DNA from: Caldilineaceae bacterium
GTDB taxonomy: Bacteria > Chloroflexota > Anaerolineae > Caldilineales > Caldilineaceae
Assembly (NCBI GenBank): GCA_019455155.1
Contig: JACFMY010000010.1
Coordinates: 1-34,620 of the forward strand
Reading direction: 5' to 3'
DNA: 34,620 nt
The notes under the pieces are model-generated. The model was not told the DNA's origin. It did not search any database and saw only the letters and a program-made list of their open reading frames with translations. Shown piece after piece: positions 16,331 through 24,840 of the stretch. Each line of letters begins with the position of its first letter. Position 1 is the first letter of the stretch. The translations under genes were made by a program, and so were the position numbers.

Positions 16331-16359
16331 ATTATAGCCGTTGAGGTGTATCTGTACAA
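16331..16359 (-). promoter_or_regulatory. Promoter of livHMGF
   Basis: On the minus strand TTGTAC (16359-16354) and a perfect TATAAT (16336-16331) are 17 bp apart. The leader to the livH TTG start is about 58 nt and contains the GGAGG ribosome site. Confidence 0.65.
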
Positions 16360-16407
16360 GCAACCCCACGGCGCCTGGGGTTCCAACGGCTGGCCCAGGG
16401 AGGGCAC

Positions 16408-16436
16408 TTGCAGCAACGTCACCCCTGTTGTATAGT
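16408..16436 (+). promoter_or_regulatory. Promoter of livK
   Basis: TTGCAG (16408-16413) and TATAGT (16431-16436) are 17 bp apart. The predicted leader before the livK ATG is about 140 nt. Confidence 0.55.
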
Positions 16437-16585
16437 GCACCGCGCCGCCCAATCCCTCTGTTGCGGTACGCGCTACAGCGAGGCGGCATCCCTCCGTCTA
16501 CAGCGCCGTCATCTGAATGAGAGCAGCCAGCAACCTGGCAAGGCAGACCAACCTGTCGGAGAGAACCCATAAAAGGAGAAGACCT

Positions 16586-17815
16586 ATGCGCAGAGTTTCC
16601 CTGAGTATGCTCGGCGTCATGCTGCTGAGCGCCCTGCTTTCCGCGTGTACAGGCGTGCAGCCGGTCGCGCCGGCCGCCACGGGCCCCCAGACCTACACAC
16701 TGGGCATCGTTTTGCCCTTTACTGGTCCATTGGGCTCGTTTGGCACCGATTTCGGCAAGGGTGTGGAGCTTGCTGTGGAGCAAATGAACCAGGAGCTGGA
16801 ACAGGCGGGCGCTGCGGTCCGCTTCCAGACAGCCAGCGCTGACACAGAAGGCACTCCGGACGGCGCAGCCAGGGCGGTCCAGACCGTCGCCCAATCTAGC
16901 GGCGCCAAAGTCATTGTCGGCCCCCTAAGTACCAGCGAGGTGCTCGGCGCCAAGCAATATGCCGACGATAACCAGGTGGTCATTGTCGCGCCGGCCTCCA
17001 GCGCGCCCGCCGGCGCCATTCCAGACGACTATATCTTCCGCGTGATGTACCCGCCAGATGTCTATGCGGGCCAGGCCTTTGCCGAAATTGCCATCCAGCG
17101 GGGCTACCAGAACATCGCCGTGTTGGCCGTGGATGACCCCTTCGGCAACGGCATGGCAGATGTGTTCGCGCAAAAATTCACCGGCGAAGGTGGGCAGGAG
17201 GTCGTCGTGATCAAATACGCGCCCGATCCCGCTGACCTTTCCGGTGAGGCAGCCAAGGTCAGCAGCGAGATCGAGCGGCTCAAAGGTGGCGGCAGCACAG
17301 CGTTCTTCCTGATCGGCTTCTTGGGCGATGCCCAGAAGTTGTTGCAGCAGGCCGTCACCGACGCCAACCTGGGCAGTGTGCCCTGGCTAGGGGTGGAAAA
17401 CCTGGTCAATCCCGAAATCCTGGGCGATCCAAGCCATGCTCAATTGCTTGCCAGCGTCGGGCTCACGTCGGTCTCCTTTGCCGACCAGCAGAACCCGAAT
17501 TCACAGCCGTTCAAGGATTCTTTCCAGGCCAAGTTCGGTACAGAGCCAGGACCCTTCACCAACTACGCCTATGACGCCGCCAACATCGCCATGCTCTCAA
17601 TGCTGGCTGCCGGCAATGACGGCACAGCGGTGAAGTCGATCCTGCCCTTCATCTCCAACCATTACATCGGCACGGCCTTCCAGGCCTACCTGGACGAGAA
17701 TGGAGATCAGGCTATCGTGTACTATACGATTTTCCGGCTGAACGACGAAGGCACGGAGTTTGTGCCCATCGGCAATTACGACGGCGCCAGCGGCCAGGTT
17801 ACGCTGGAAGAATAG
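16586..17815 (+). CDS. livK: Branched-chain amino acid-type ABC transporter, substrate-binding lipoprotein LivK
   Basis: This is a 409-residue lipoprotein. A signal peptide with lipobox LSAC (Cys22-23 region of MRRVSLSMLGVMLLSALLSAC) is followed by a periplasmic-binding-protein type 1 fold: YTLGIVLPFTGPLGSFGTDFG, VIVGPLSTSEVLGAKQYADD, VIVAPASSAPA, and FRVMYPPDVYAGQAFAEIA. The C-terminal half has GPFTNYAYDAANIAMLSML. Such proteins bind leucine-type amino acids, amides or other small ligands; the ligand here is not determined. The ATG at 16586 has AAAGGAG upstream; an earlier in-frame start would bury the signal peptide. It is transcribed divergently from its permease and ATPase genes. Confidence 0.92.
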   Translation: MRRVSLSMLGVMLLSALLSACTGVQPVAPAATGPQTYTLGIVLPFTGPLGSFGTDFGKGVELAVEQMNQELEQAGAAVRFQTASADTEGTPDGAARAVQTVAQSSGAKVIVGPLSTSEVLGAKQYADDNQVVIVAPASSAPAGAIPDDYIFRVMYPPDVYAGQAFAEIAIQRGYQNIAVLAVDDPFGNGMADVFAQKFTGEGGQEVVVIKYAPDPADLSGEAAKVSSEIERLKGGGSTAFFLIGFLGDAQKLLQQAVTDANLGSVPWLGVENLVNPEILGDPSHAQLLASVGLTSVSFADQQNPNSQPFKDSFQAKFGTEPGPFTNYAYDAANIAMLSMLAAGNDGTAVKSILPFISNHYIGTAFQAYLDENGDQAIVYYTIFRLNDEGTEFVPIGNYDGASGQVTLEE

Positions 17816-17836
17816 CTGCAGGCATCCTCAGCACGC

Positions 17837-17879
17837 GCCATCCTGAATCCTTTAGGATATGGAGAGGATTCAGGATGGC
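17837..17879. terminator. 14-bp perfect inverted repeat after livK
   Basis: GCCATCCTGAATCC (17837-17850) and its exact complement GGATTCAGGATGGC (17866-17879) flank a 15-nt loop. No T-tract follows, so this is a strong hairpin that may stop or stabilise the livK mRNA rather than a classical terminator. It overlaps an ATG at 17875, which argues against using that ATG for the next gene. Confidence 0.5.
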
Positions 17880-17916
17880 CTTTGCAGCTTCTGCAACTTG
17901 GGAGATCCACGCCATC

Positions 17917-18321
17917 ATGTCGCCCAACAACGCCCCCTCAGGCCAGCCGGAATCGTCCTCTGGCCAGTTCGACCTCTACGATCTCACCGTCGTCGTGGAA
18001 GCCATTGAGGGCAACTGCACCTGCAACATGGCCGTAGGCGACCATTTCCACCTGCGCGGTGGCAAGCTGTCGCTTCCCGAAGGCCAGGATTTCTGTGTGT
18101 ACGCGCTGCAGGCAACCTTGCCCCTGTTGCCAGCCAAGCAACGGCTCAACCATCCGGCTGACTGGATGGAAAGTGACGCGCGCGTCAGCTGCCCAGACCC
18201 GGCCTGCCGGCTTATCATGCGTATCGACCGGACACAGCTCCGTACTTTTCAGCATGACGATGTCAGCCCGATTCCATGGGAAAGCATCCGCGATAGCAGA
18301 CAAGCGCCCCCAACCTCGTAG
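17917..18321 (+). CDS. TIGR04076-like cysteine-containing small protein
   Basis: This 134-residue protein resembles the TIGR04076 family of small proteins of unknown role: a YDLTVVVEAIEGNCTCNMAVGD opening, then FCVYALQATLPLLPAKQ, then SCPDPACRLIMRID. Five to six cysteines recur in pairs (CTC, CPDPAC), suggesting metal or redox chemistry, but this is inference. I prefer the ATG at 17917, with GGAGAT 10 nt upstream, because the in-frame ATG at 17875 lies inside a 14-bp hairpin stem. It follows livK on the same strand and converges with the giant WD40 regulator, 7 bp between the genes. Confidence 0.75.
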   Translation: MSPNNAPSGQPESSSGQFDLYDLTVVVEAIEGNCTCNMAVGDHFHLRGGKLSLPEGQDFCVYALQATLPLLPAKQRLNHPADWMESDARVSCPDPACRLIMRIDRTQLRTFQHDDVSPIPWESIRDSRQAPPTS

Positions 18322-18328
18322 CTGTCCG

Positions 18329-21300
18329 TCAATCGGAAATCTTGGGGCATACTTTCCGGTAGGGCAACACTTCCACGTACCGTTCCCATTCCTCATCCGT
18401 CAGATTCCGGTTGGCCATATCGCAGACGAGATCGCGCCAGGGGCGTATATCGAGCTGCCACATGAGGGCAGTGGTGTCGAAACTGCCCAGATAGGCGAAT
18501 CGGCCATCAGGGGAGACGGCCATTACTTCGCTCTCCTTCTCCGTCGGTATTAGCGGGGCCAGCGGCGCGTCCGTGGCCAAATCCCAGAAGAGAATATTGC
18601 CGTCGGAGCCAAGGGATATCAAGGTCTTTTCGCCGTGCGGTGGATAAAACTGAAGGGACCATACCTGGCCAGTATGTCCTGCGATCGCCTGGCCAACCGC
18701 GACACGTCTTTCCACGTCCCATCTGCGAATGGTATGATCCCCGCCACCGGAATACAACAGCTGGCCGTCATGGGTAAATAACAGGGAAGTAACCCAGTTG
18801 CCAGGGCTCGTCGATAGGCGCTTACCCTGCTCCTGAAGCTCCTGGTCATGCGCTGACTCCAGGCCAGCGACATTCCAGAACGCAATCGAGCTATCTGTGC
18901 CGCCTGAGGCCAACAAAGTCCCATCTGGGCTAAAGGCCAGCGACAGCGCCCAGCCATTGTGAGTGAGGGTGGGCGCACGTACCATCTCTCCCGTTTCCGT
19001 ATCCCAGACGATTACATAACCATCAAAATCGCCTGAGGCCAGGTAGCGTCCATTGGGGCTGAAGGCGAGGCCAATGATCACTGTTTTGTGCCCCACCAGG
19101 GAGGGGAAACGCAGCTGACGCGTGGCCGCGTCCCACAGCAACAGCTTGCCTCCAGCATCGGCCGTAGCCAGGATCCTGCCGTCGGGGCTGAACACGCCTT
19201 GAATGATCGGTCGTTCGTGCTCCTTGGGATAGTCAGCGACCCGCGCGCCATTTTCAGCGTTCCGGAGGACAATGCGGCCATCGAAGCCAGCCGTGACCAT
19301 GGTTCGACCATCAGGATTCACGGCAACCACGCGCACGCGGCCGGTATGGCCGGCGAGAATACGCCGTGATGCCAGATTCCAGGCCACGACAGTACCGTCG
19401 TCGTCCCCTGAATAGAGCATTGAGCCGTCGCGGCTGAAGCGCAACGTGCGCACCCAATTGTCATTGCCCGACAACGGCGAACCTAGGAGCATACCCGTTG
19501 CCACATCCCACAGATAGATCTTGTGATCCGTGCCGCCCGTGGCCAATATTGTTCCATCCGGGTTGAAGGCCGTGGCCAAGACGCGACCAGCATGTCCGCG
19601 CAGCGGATCTCCCAACAGCTCACCCGTAGCCAGGTTCCACAGCCGGACCGAACCGTCAAAGCTGGCTGTGGCCAGCATCGTGCTGTCATCGCTAAAGGCA
19701 ATTTGGTGAATTGTGGAGGTATGTCCCCCCATAAATATGGGGGACTGTTCGCCCGTTCTCAAATCCCATATGTTGACACCCACATCGTCGTCACTGCGGG
19801 TCTCTGTCACGGCCATGAGCAAGGCATCTGGACTCACGACAATGTTCTCAGTTTCGTCAGGTACCGTGACAGTGCTGATCGGGCGGCCCGATGCCAGGTC
19901 CCACAGCACTACGGTGCCCTGATTACTCAACGACATGAGCTTGCGATCCCCATCCGTGAACTGCAGCATCGTAATCTGGACATCTGTGTCCTGGGGGATT
20001 GTGCTTAGCACTTCGCCGGTCGATTCGTCAATCAATTCGATGCGGCGCTCGCGGGTCACGGCGATCTGTGTGGCATCGGACGAAATGGCTGCCACTACCC
20101 CTACTTCATCAGCAAACAGCTCGCCAGCATAACGACCATCCTGTGGGTTCCAGGCAAGCACAGTCGCGGCGGAGCCGTTGAGCGCAAATGCCACCATGCG
20201 CTGACGCACCGGATCTATCTCAAGTTGGTGAATGGCGCCGCGGTAGCTGTAATAGTAGCGCTCCAGCAGACGATTCGCTGTAGATTCGAGAAAATATGAT
20301 TCCATCTCAGACGGTTCGTCTGCCAGGTCCAGCGCCAATGCGGCCAGGAGTAGCGCGCGATCCAGCCGATCATCCTCAAGATTCAATGACTGGGCAATCA
20401 GCTGGCGAAGAAGCGCCAAACGGGCTTGCTCTTCCGCGCGGCTGCGCTGCTCCGCCGCAATCCGGCGCGCGTCTTCCGCCCTTCTGAGGGCTATCACGGC
20501 CTCTTCACGAGCATCAGTTGCCTGCTGCTGTTGCACAAAAGCCCAGATTGCGAAGGCAACTGCGACGCACAAAGCCAGGGCCAGGCCGGCGGAAAGCCAG
20601 CGCAGCCGGCGGCCCGCGGTGCGAGCCAGGTCAGCACGCCGCATTTCGGCATCAGCGCGCTGATGCTCAGCACGGGCTAACGCCTGCACGCGGTCAAGCT
20701 CGCGCTGCCGCGCCGCGTCCGCCTCGGCTTGCTGTCGATTACGCACGGCAATGCTGGCGCCGATATAGCGCTGTTCGGCCGCACTTAACTCATCGTCGCG
20801 CTGTTCAGCCCACTGTTCCGCTTCGGCTAGCACCGCGCCGCGCAGGAGTAGATCTTCTTCTTGACCGCTAGCCTGCCATTGCTGTAGCGATGTCCGCAGC
20901 CGCTGCTGCCAACGGCGGAAATCGCGATTATCATCCATCCACGCGCGCAGCCGTCCCCAGCTCCAGATCAACGCCTCATGGACAAGCTCCACGACCTCCT
21001 CTCCCGCAGCATTGACCCCAGTTACCACAAGACGCAGGTCAGCCAGTTTTTGCGCCAGGTGCCAGCCGTCGGGACCCACCTCAGCTCGCGTCGCCGGCCG
21101 GCGCGTATCCTCCGTGGACTCCCCAGGCAATACCAGTTGCGTGAAGAGGTGCCGGGCCAGAGGCCGGTCGGCGGCAGGCAGACGATCAAAGACATGGTCC
21201 GCGTAGCGCGCCACAGCGGCGGCCACACCGCCGATCTCATCGTAAACCGCGTGGGTCAACCGGCTATCCTCGCGCCGGGCCCAGAGCTGAGTAAGCGCAA

Positions 21301-22909
21301 ACTGAAGCAGGGGTAGATTGCCCGGTTCTTCACCCACGTCGTCCAACAGCCGATCGACCAGTCCTGGCTCAAAGAGCACACCCCGGTTGCGCGCCGGCTC
21401 CTCAATCGCCGCACGGAGTTCCTCGCGGGTCATGGGCCCTAACACGATGCCACCGCGCTGGACTACGTCGGCCAGAGGCCTTTGGGTGAGGACCTGGCTC
21501 ATGAAATCCGCACGCAGCGACGCGAGAATCGTTAGGGGCAGTTCGTGTTGGCTTGCCTGTTCTACGGCGCTATGGAGCAGATCGACAAATCTACGCCGGG
21601 TGCCCACGTCCCGGCACAGCGTATACAGCTCTTCAAATTGATCGATAAAGATCAGCAGGCGTTCAGCATTGTGAGACGGCAATGCCAGGATTTCAGTAAC
21701 CGTGTCAAAAAGAGCCGTGTTGTCCTCACAGAACGCCGCAGCCAGAACAGACAGCTGGGGCGTTTCCGGCAACAGGTGCACCAGTGCTTCAGCCAGTGAC
21801 TGAAATGGATCCACACCTGGCCGCATTATGGTTGTTTTCCACCGGAGGGAAGGTCCACCGTTCATCGCGTGAACCTCCCCGGCCGGCGCCAAAGGCGCTG
21901 CCGGTTTAGCAAGACTGGGCAGTAATCCTGCCAGGATTGCGGAGGATTTGCCGCTGCCCGAAGCGCCAAGTACCACAACCATGGGTGACCTGTGGACAGC
22001 CTCGAAAAGGTAACGTACCGCCTCAGCACGACCGTAATAGTCAGCGGCATCCTGCTGGCCAAATGGATAAAGCCCCTTGTACGGGGTGTCACTCTCCAAC
22101 AGCTCGGGCAAGAGTTCGCGCGCTTTGATCTGTTCGTATAGGGCCACGGTTTCGGGCGACAGATCCGCCGCCAACTCCTCCGCAATGATGCGCTGCGCGA
22201 CTTCAAACTGATTCAAAGCCGCCACGCGGCGGCCACTGAGCGCCAGCACTCGCATGAGCCCGCGGTGCGTCTCCTCACTCCACGGTTCCAGTTCCAGCAT
22301 CCGCTGCAGGAAGCGACGCGCCTTATCATATTCTCGCCGCCGCTCGTAGAAGGTAGTCAGATGCGTCAGCGCGGACAACACGCGCGCCTGCAATTTGGCC
22401 CGCTGCTGTTCCCGCCATAGATCAAACTCATTGGCATCCGGCAAGGTCAGCCCGTGTAGGAAGTCACCCGTATAGAGAGCAACCGCCTGCTCCACCAGTT
22501 CCATGCACTCGGCACAGGCGTCAAGCCTGCGGTGTTGGTGACGCTCGACCGCGTTGAGTGTGGTGTTGAACGCATGCACATCCACCCAACAGTCTGGGCC
22601 GAGAGTGAACCGTACATCCAACCGTGAGATCTGGAGGCACGCGTCGTGTTCATCGTCCGATCCGGCTTCGCCTTCGACGCCGGTCAGAGCCTTACGCAAT
22701 ACGTAGAGCCGCTGGCGCAGATTCTGCAGCGCGCTTTGGGGGCTAGCTTCGGGCCAAAGCAGCGCGGCCAAGGCATCGCGTGGATGAACGCGGTCCGCTT
22801 CGACAGCCAGATAGGCCAACAACGCGCGGCCTTTCTGTGTGTCGAGCGTCGTAATCGGTTCACCATTTACGCTGATTTCGTAGGAACCCAGAAGCCTCAA
22901 TGAGAGCAT
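18329..22909 (-). CDS. Giant BTAD-nSTAND-transmembrane-WD40 regulator
   Basis: This 1526-residue protein has five parts. Residues 1-100 are a SARP-type winged helix (MLSLRLLGSYEISVNGEPI, HPRDALAALLWPEASPQSALQNLRQRLY) and 100-262 a BTAD domain with H-x-H-x5-C-x2-C at 124-135. Residues 277-700 are an nSTAND1-type ATPase: YKGLYPFGQQDAADYYGR, P-loop GASGSGKSS at 315-323, Walker B LLIFIDQFEEL at 418-428, and ELVHEALIWSW at 641-651. A charged coiled coil (about 720-765) leads to a hydrophobic helix at 769-791, and a second coiled coil follows. From about 890 to 1500 I count 14 WD40-type units, enough for two seven-bladed propellers. The domain order suggests a one-component regulator whose propellers lie across the membrane from its DNA-binding end. 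A ribosome site AGGGG is about 9 nt before the ATG. Its target genes are unknown. Confidence 0.9.
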   Translation of the reverse strand: MLSLRLLGSYEISVNGEPITTLDTQKGRALLAYLAVEADRVHPRDALAALLWPEASPQSALQNLRQRLYVLRKALTGVEGEAGSDDEHDACLQISRLDVRFTLGPDCWVDVHAFNTTLNAVERHQHRRLDACAECMELVEQAVALYTGDFLHGLTLPDANEFDLWREQQRAKLQARVLSALTHLTTFYERRREYDKARRFLQRMLELEPWSEETHRGLMRVLALSGRRVAALNQFEVAQRIIAEELAADLSPETVALYEQIKARELLPELLESDTPYKGLYPFGQQDAADYYGRAEAVRYLFEAVHRSPMVVVLGASGSGKSSAILAGLLPSLAKPAAPLAPAGEVHAMNGGPSLRWKTTIMRPGVDPFQSLAEALVHLLPETPQLSVLAAAFCEDNTALFDTVTEILALPSHNAERLLIFIDQFEELYTLCRDVGTRRRFVDLLHSAVEQASQHELPLTILASLRADFMSQVLTQRPLADVVQRGGIVLGPMTREELRAAIEEPARNRGVLFEPGLVDRLLDDVGEEPGNLPLLQFALTQLWARREDSRLTHAVYDEIGGVAAAVARYADHVFDRLPAADRPLARHLFTQLVLPGESTEDTRRPATRAEVGPDGWHLAQKLADLRLVVTGVNAAGEEVVELVHEALIWSWGRLRAWMDDNRDFRRWQQRLRTSLQQWQASGQEEDLLLRGAVLAEAEQWAEQRDDELSAAEQRYIGASIAVRNRQQAEADAARQRELDRVQALARAEHQRADAEMRRADLARTAGRRLRWLSAGLALALCVAVAFAIWAFVQQQQATDAREEAVIALRRAEDARRIAAEQRSRAEEQARLALLRQLIAQSLNLEDDRLDRALLLAALALDLADEPSEMESYFLESTANRLLERYYYSYRGAIHQLEIDPVRQRMVAFALNGSAATVLAWNPQDGRYAGELFADEVGVVAAISSDATQIAVTRERRIELIDESTGEVLSTIPQDTDVQITMLQFTDGDRKLMSLSNQGTVVLWDLASGRPISTVTVPDETENIVVSPDALLMAVTETRSDDDVGVNIWDLRTGEQSPIFMGGHTSTIHQIAFSDDSTMLATASFDGSVRLWNLATGELLGDPLRGHAGRVLATAFNPDGTILATGGTDHKIYLWDVATGMLLGSPLSGNDNWVRTLRFSRDGSMLYSGDDDGTVVAWNLASRRILAGHTGRVRVVAVNPDGRTMVTAGFDGRIVLRNAENGARVADYPKEHERPIIQGVFSPDGRILATADAGGKLLLWDAATRQLRFPSLVGHKTVIIGLAFSPNGRYLASGDFDGYVIVWDTETGEMVRAPTLTHNGWALSLAFSPDGTLLASGGTDSSIAFWNVAGLESAHDQELQEQGKRLSTSPGNWVTSLLFTHDGQLLYSGGGDHTIRRWDVERRVAVGQAIAGHTGQVWSLQFYPPHGEKTLISLGSDGNILFWDLATDAPLAPLIPTEKESEVMAVSPDGRFAYLGSFDTTALMWQLDIRPWRDLVCDMANRNLTDEEWERYVEVLPYRKVCPKISD

Positions 22910-23111
22910 ATGTCAATTCCCCTGTCAGGCGAGCTACACACTCTTCCGTATGCCGGGATGTTGCAGTTCTTGCCTATGCATACAAGATTACCGCAACAAT
23001 GCCCGCATCATCCAGGTGACATTCTATTATTCTTTGGAGACCTTCATTTCGTAAGGTTTTCTTTATCAATCCGGCAGATTCTTAATTTGATCGGGGCGTT
23101 CTTACATTTCT

Positions 23112-23143
23112 TTGACGAATCTGTGACGTTCGATTGCTATAGT
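23112..23143 (+). promoter_or_regulatory. Second candidate SARP-type site and -10, no gene downstream
   Basis: Heptamers TTGACGA (23112-23118) and GTGACGT (23123-23129) have an 11-bp period, and the second ends 8 bp before TATAGT (23138-23143). Aligned with 3103-3134, 21 of 32 positions agree without gaps. The direction points away from the WD40 regulator, into a stretch with no recognisable gene. Confidence 0.45.
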
Positions 23144-23342
23144 AATGACACTTGCCGGCTTACCTGGCTGTGAGAACTCTTCCTCCCCGGAGCTATCAAC
23201 AGATTCATGTTCGTTAGTTTCCGGATCGGCGCATCCCTCGGCGTCGGTCCGGTGCTATGCATGCATCCTTGCAGGCAATGCGTTTCACCCACCCGTCTTA
23301 CCACTAATTGGGTGTCGTGTCCTGCTAGGTTGAAACCCGGCC

Positions 23343-23372
23343 ATAGCAATACACCGTATAGCAATACACCGT
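23343..23372. repeat. 15-bp perfect tandem duplication
   Basis: ATAGCAATACACCGT is present twice head to tail (23343-23357, 23358-23372) just beyond the 3' end of the leftward LLM gene. It is probably a replication slip or a two-unit repeat. Confidence 0.8.
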
Positions 23373-23385
23373 CCAGACAAATAGG

Positions 23386-24381
23386 CTATTCAGCGCGGAA
23401 GTAATGGATCACTTCGCCGAGTAATCGTACTGCGGCAAGCCGGTCCGGCCCCAACGGCGGGCCAAAGCTGAGGTGGCGCACGCCCGCTTCCACCAAAGGT
23501 CCCAGCCGCTCGATGACGTCAGTTACTGTACCCGTGACGCCGATCCGCAACATGCGTTCGTCTACAAGGCTGACAGCCTTTTCCACATCCCGCTCAACCA
23601 TGATGGCACGCTCGATTGGCACAAAGTCCGTCTTGGCTAACCCAAGCCGCTCAAGGATCAATGGCCCCAGCGCATGCCCATAGTAGGCGATCTTTTCGGC
23701 GAGCACCTGACGCGCGGCCGCTCGATCAGCGGAAAGCGAAACCCATATGCACGCGGCAAAATCCAGCGTATCCAACGCCGCGTCGCGATTGGCAATGCCT
23801 GCCTGCACGTAGGGCAGCACCGTCGCGTAATGCTCGGGTGGAAACAGCAGCGGCAAGACCCCGTCCGCCAGGGCACCGGCAAGTGCCAACATTCTGGGCC
23901 CCATTGCCCCAATATAGATCGGGGTCACGCGCGGCGCTTTGAAACGCAGATAGGCTTCCTCGCTCCATTGCAGAAAACGTCCCCTTAGCGCCGCTGGGTG
24001 GCCCTGCAGCAGGCCGCGCACTGCCAACACTGTCTCGCGTGTAGCCGATAGCGGCGTATCCTGTGCAATGCCCACCCATTTGAGGAAATCACCCGCGCCG
24101 GCCGCCAACCCAAGATTGAAGCGATTGCCACTCACTTCGTCCAGTGTGGCGGCCAGCATCGCTATCTCGGCTGGATGGATAGTGTAGGGGTTGAGGATTC
24201 CTGTACCGATCTCGATCCGTGTCGTGGCGTGGGCCACTGCGGTGAGGATGACGGGCGCACTGCGCAAGAACAGGTCGTTGCTGACCCAGAATTGGTCAAA
24301 GCCAGCGCTTTCGGCCGCACGCGCCAGCCGGATATACTCTTCCAGGGAGAGATCGTTATTGAGCCGCAGACTGAAACGCAT
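23386..24381 (-). CDS. LLM-class (probably F420-dependent) oxidoreductase
   Basis: This 331-residue TIM-barrel enzyme begins MRFSLRLNNDLSLEEYIRLARAAESAGFDQFW, a classic LLM opening. It continues with HATTRIEIGTGILNPYTIHPAEIAMLAATLDEV and RFNLGLAAGAGDFLKWVG, as in the 5,10-methylenetetrahydromethanopterin-reductase-like group. TPIYIGAMGPRMLALAGALADGVLP is also a strong family mark. The cofactor is inferred as F420 or FMN; the substrate is unknown. It starts 51 bp after the RidA-family gene and is likely cotranscribed with it. It is related to, but not a close copy of, the LLM enzyme at 11443-12444. Confidence 0.88.
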   Translation of the reverse strand: MRFSLRLNNDLSLEEYIRLARAAESAGFDQFWVSNDLFLRSAPVILTAVAHATTRIEIGTGILNPYTIHPAEIAMLAATLDEVSGNRFNLGLAAGAGDFLKWVGIAQDTPLSATRETVLAVRGLLQGHPAALRGRFLQWSEEAYLRFKAPRVTPIYIGAMGPRMLALAGALADGVLPLLFPPEHYATVLPYVQAGIANRDAALDTLDFAACIWVSLSADRAAARQVLAEKIAYYGHALGPLILERLGLAKTDFVPIERAIMVERDVEKAVSLVDERMLRIGVTGTVTDVIERLGPLVEAGVRHLSFGPPLGPDRLAAVRLLGEVIHYFRAE

Positions 24382-24432
24382 AGCTCGTTATCCACCAATA
24401 AGAACCCGATGGCCGGGACGTTGACCGGACGC

Positions 24433-24840
24433 TCATGAGCCTAATCCATCACCCGCGCCGACAATGGCCTCTGCCTCAATCTCTACAAGAAACTCGGGGC
24501 CGACCAGCCGAGCTTCAACCAATGTGTTCACAGGGCGAATGTGACCAAAGCGTTCGCCGTGCACCCGTGCCACAGCTTCCCAGTGGCCAATATCGCTGAC
24601 AAAGACGCGCGTGCGCACGACATCCTCTAGCCGTCCCCCTAACTGGCGAATGGCCGCCTCGATCTTGTCAAACGCAAAGCGAGCCTGGGCAGCCGGGTCA
24701 TTGCCGCCCACAAGGCCGTCCGGTCCCGTTGCCGTCGTACCGGCGACCAGGATCCGGTCGCCGACACGCACAGCGCGGCTATATCCAGCCAGATCTTCCC
24801 ACACCGTTCCACTACTTACTGATTGCCGGTCAACAGTCAT
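24433..24840 (-). CDS. RidA-family protein (divergent subgroup)
   Basis: This 135-residue protein has the RidA fold pattern: WEDLAGYSRAVRVGDRILVAGTTA, then RFAFDKIEAAIRQLGGRLEDVVRTRVFV, and the end LVGPEFLVEIEAEAIV. The classic YPART signature is replaced by IRPVNTLVEA, so it belongs to a different Rid subgroup than the RidA at 3848-4231, and its enzymatic activity is uncertain. An AAAAGAGG ribosome site precedes the ATG. Its genomic link to the LLM oxidoreductase hints at removal of a reactive imine or carbonyl product in the same pathway; this is inference. Confidence 0.87.
   Translation of the reverse strand: MTVDRQSVSSGTVWEDLAGYSRAVRVGDRILVAGTTATGPDGLVGGNDPAAQARFAFDKIEAAIRQLGGRLEDVVRTRVFVSDIGHWEAVARVHGERFGHIRPVNTLVEARLVGPEFLVEIEAEAIVGAGDGLGS

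Larger units (their letters stand above)
16267..16585. other. Divergent livH-livK control region
   Basis: This 319-bp gap holds two facing-away promoters (16331-16359 leftward, 16408-16436 rightward), whose -35 elements are about 48 bp apart. I see no clear operator repeat between them. Confidence 0.6.
22910..23385. other. Gene-poor, AT-richer region upstream of the WD40 regulator
   Basis: I find no convincing protein gene in 476 bp. The short frames in 23145-23404 have no coding look. The region holds a SARP-like repeat pair with a -10 (23112-23143, rightward) and a 15-bp tandem duplication (23343-23372). A weak leftward promoter, TTACGA-17-AATAAT, could serve the WD40 regulator. Confidence 0.5.

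Noticed and set aside
23145-23404. Short rightward frames of 62 and 65 codons after the second SARP-like site
   Set aside because: Neither has a well-placed ribosome site or protein-like composition, and one overlaps the end of the LLM gene; an RNA product is more plausible.
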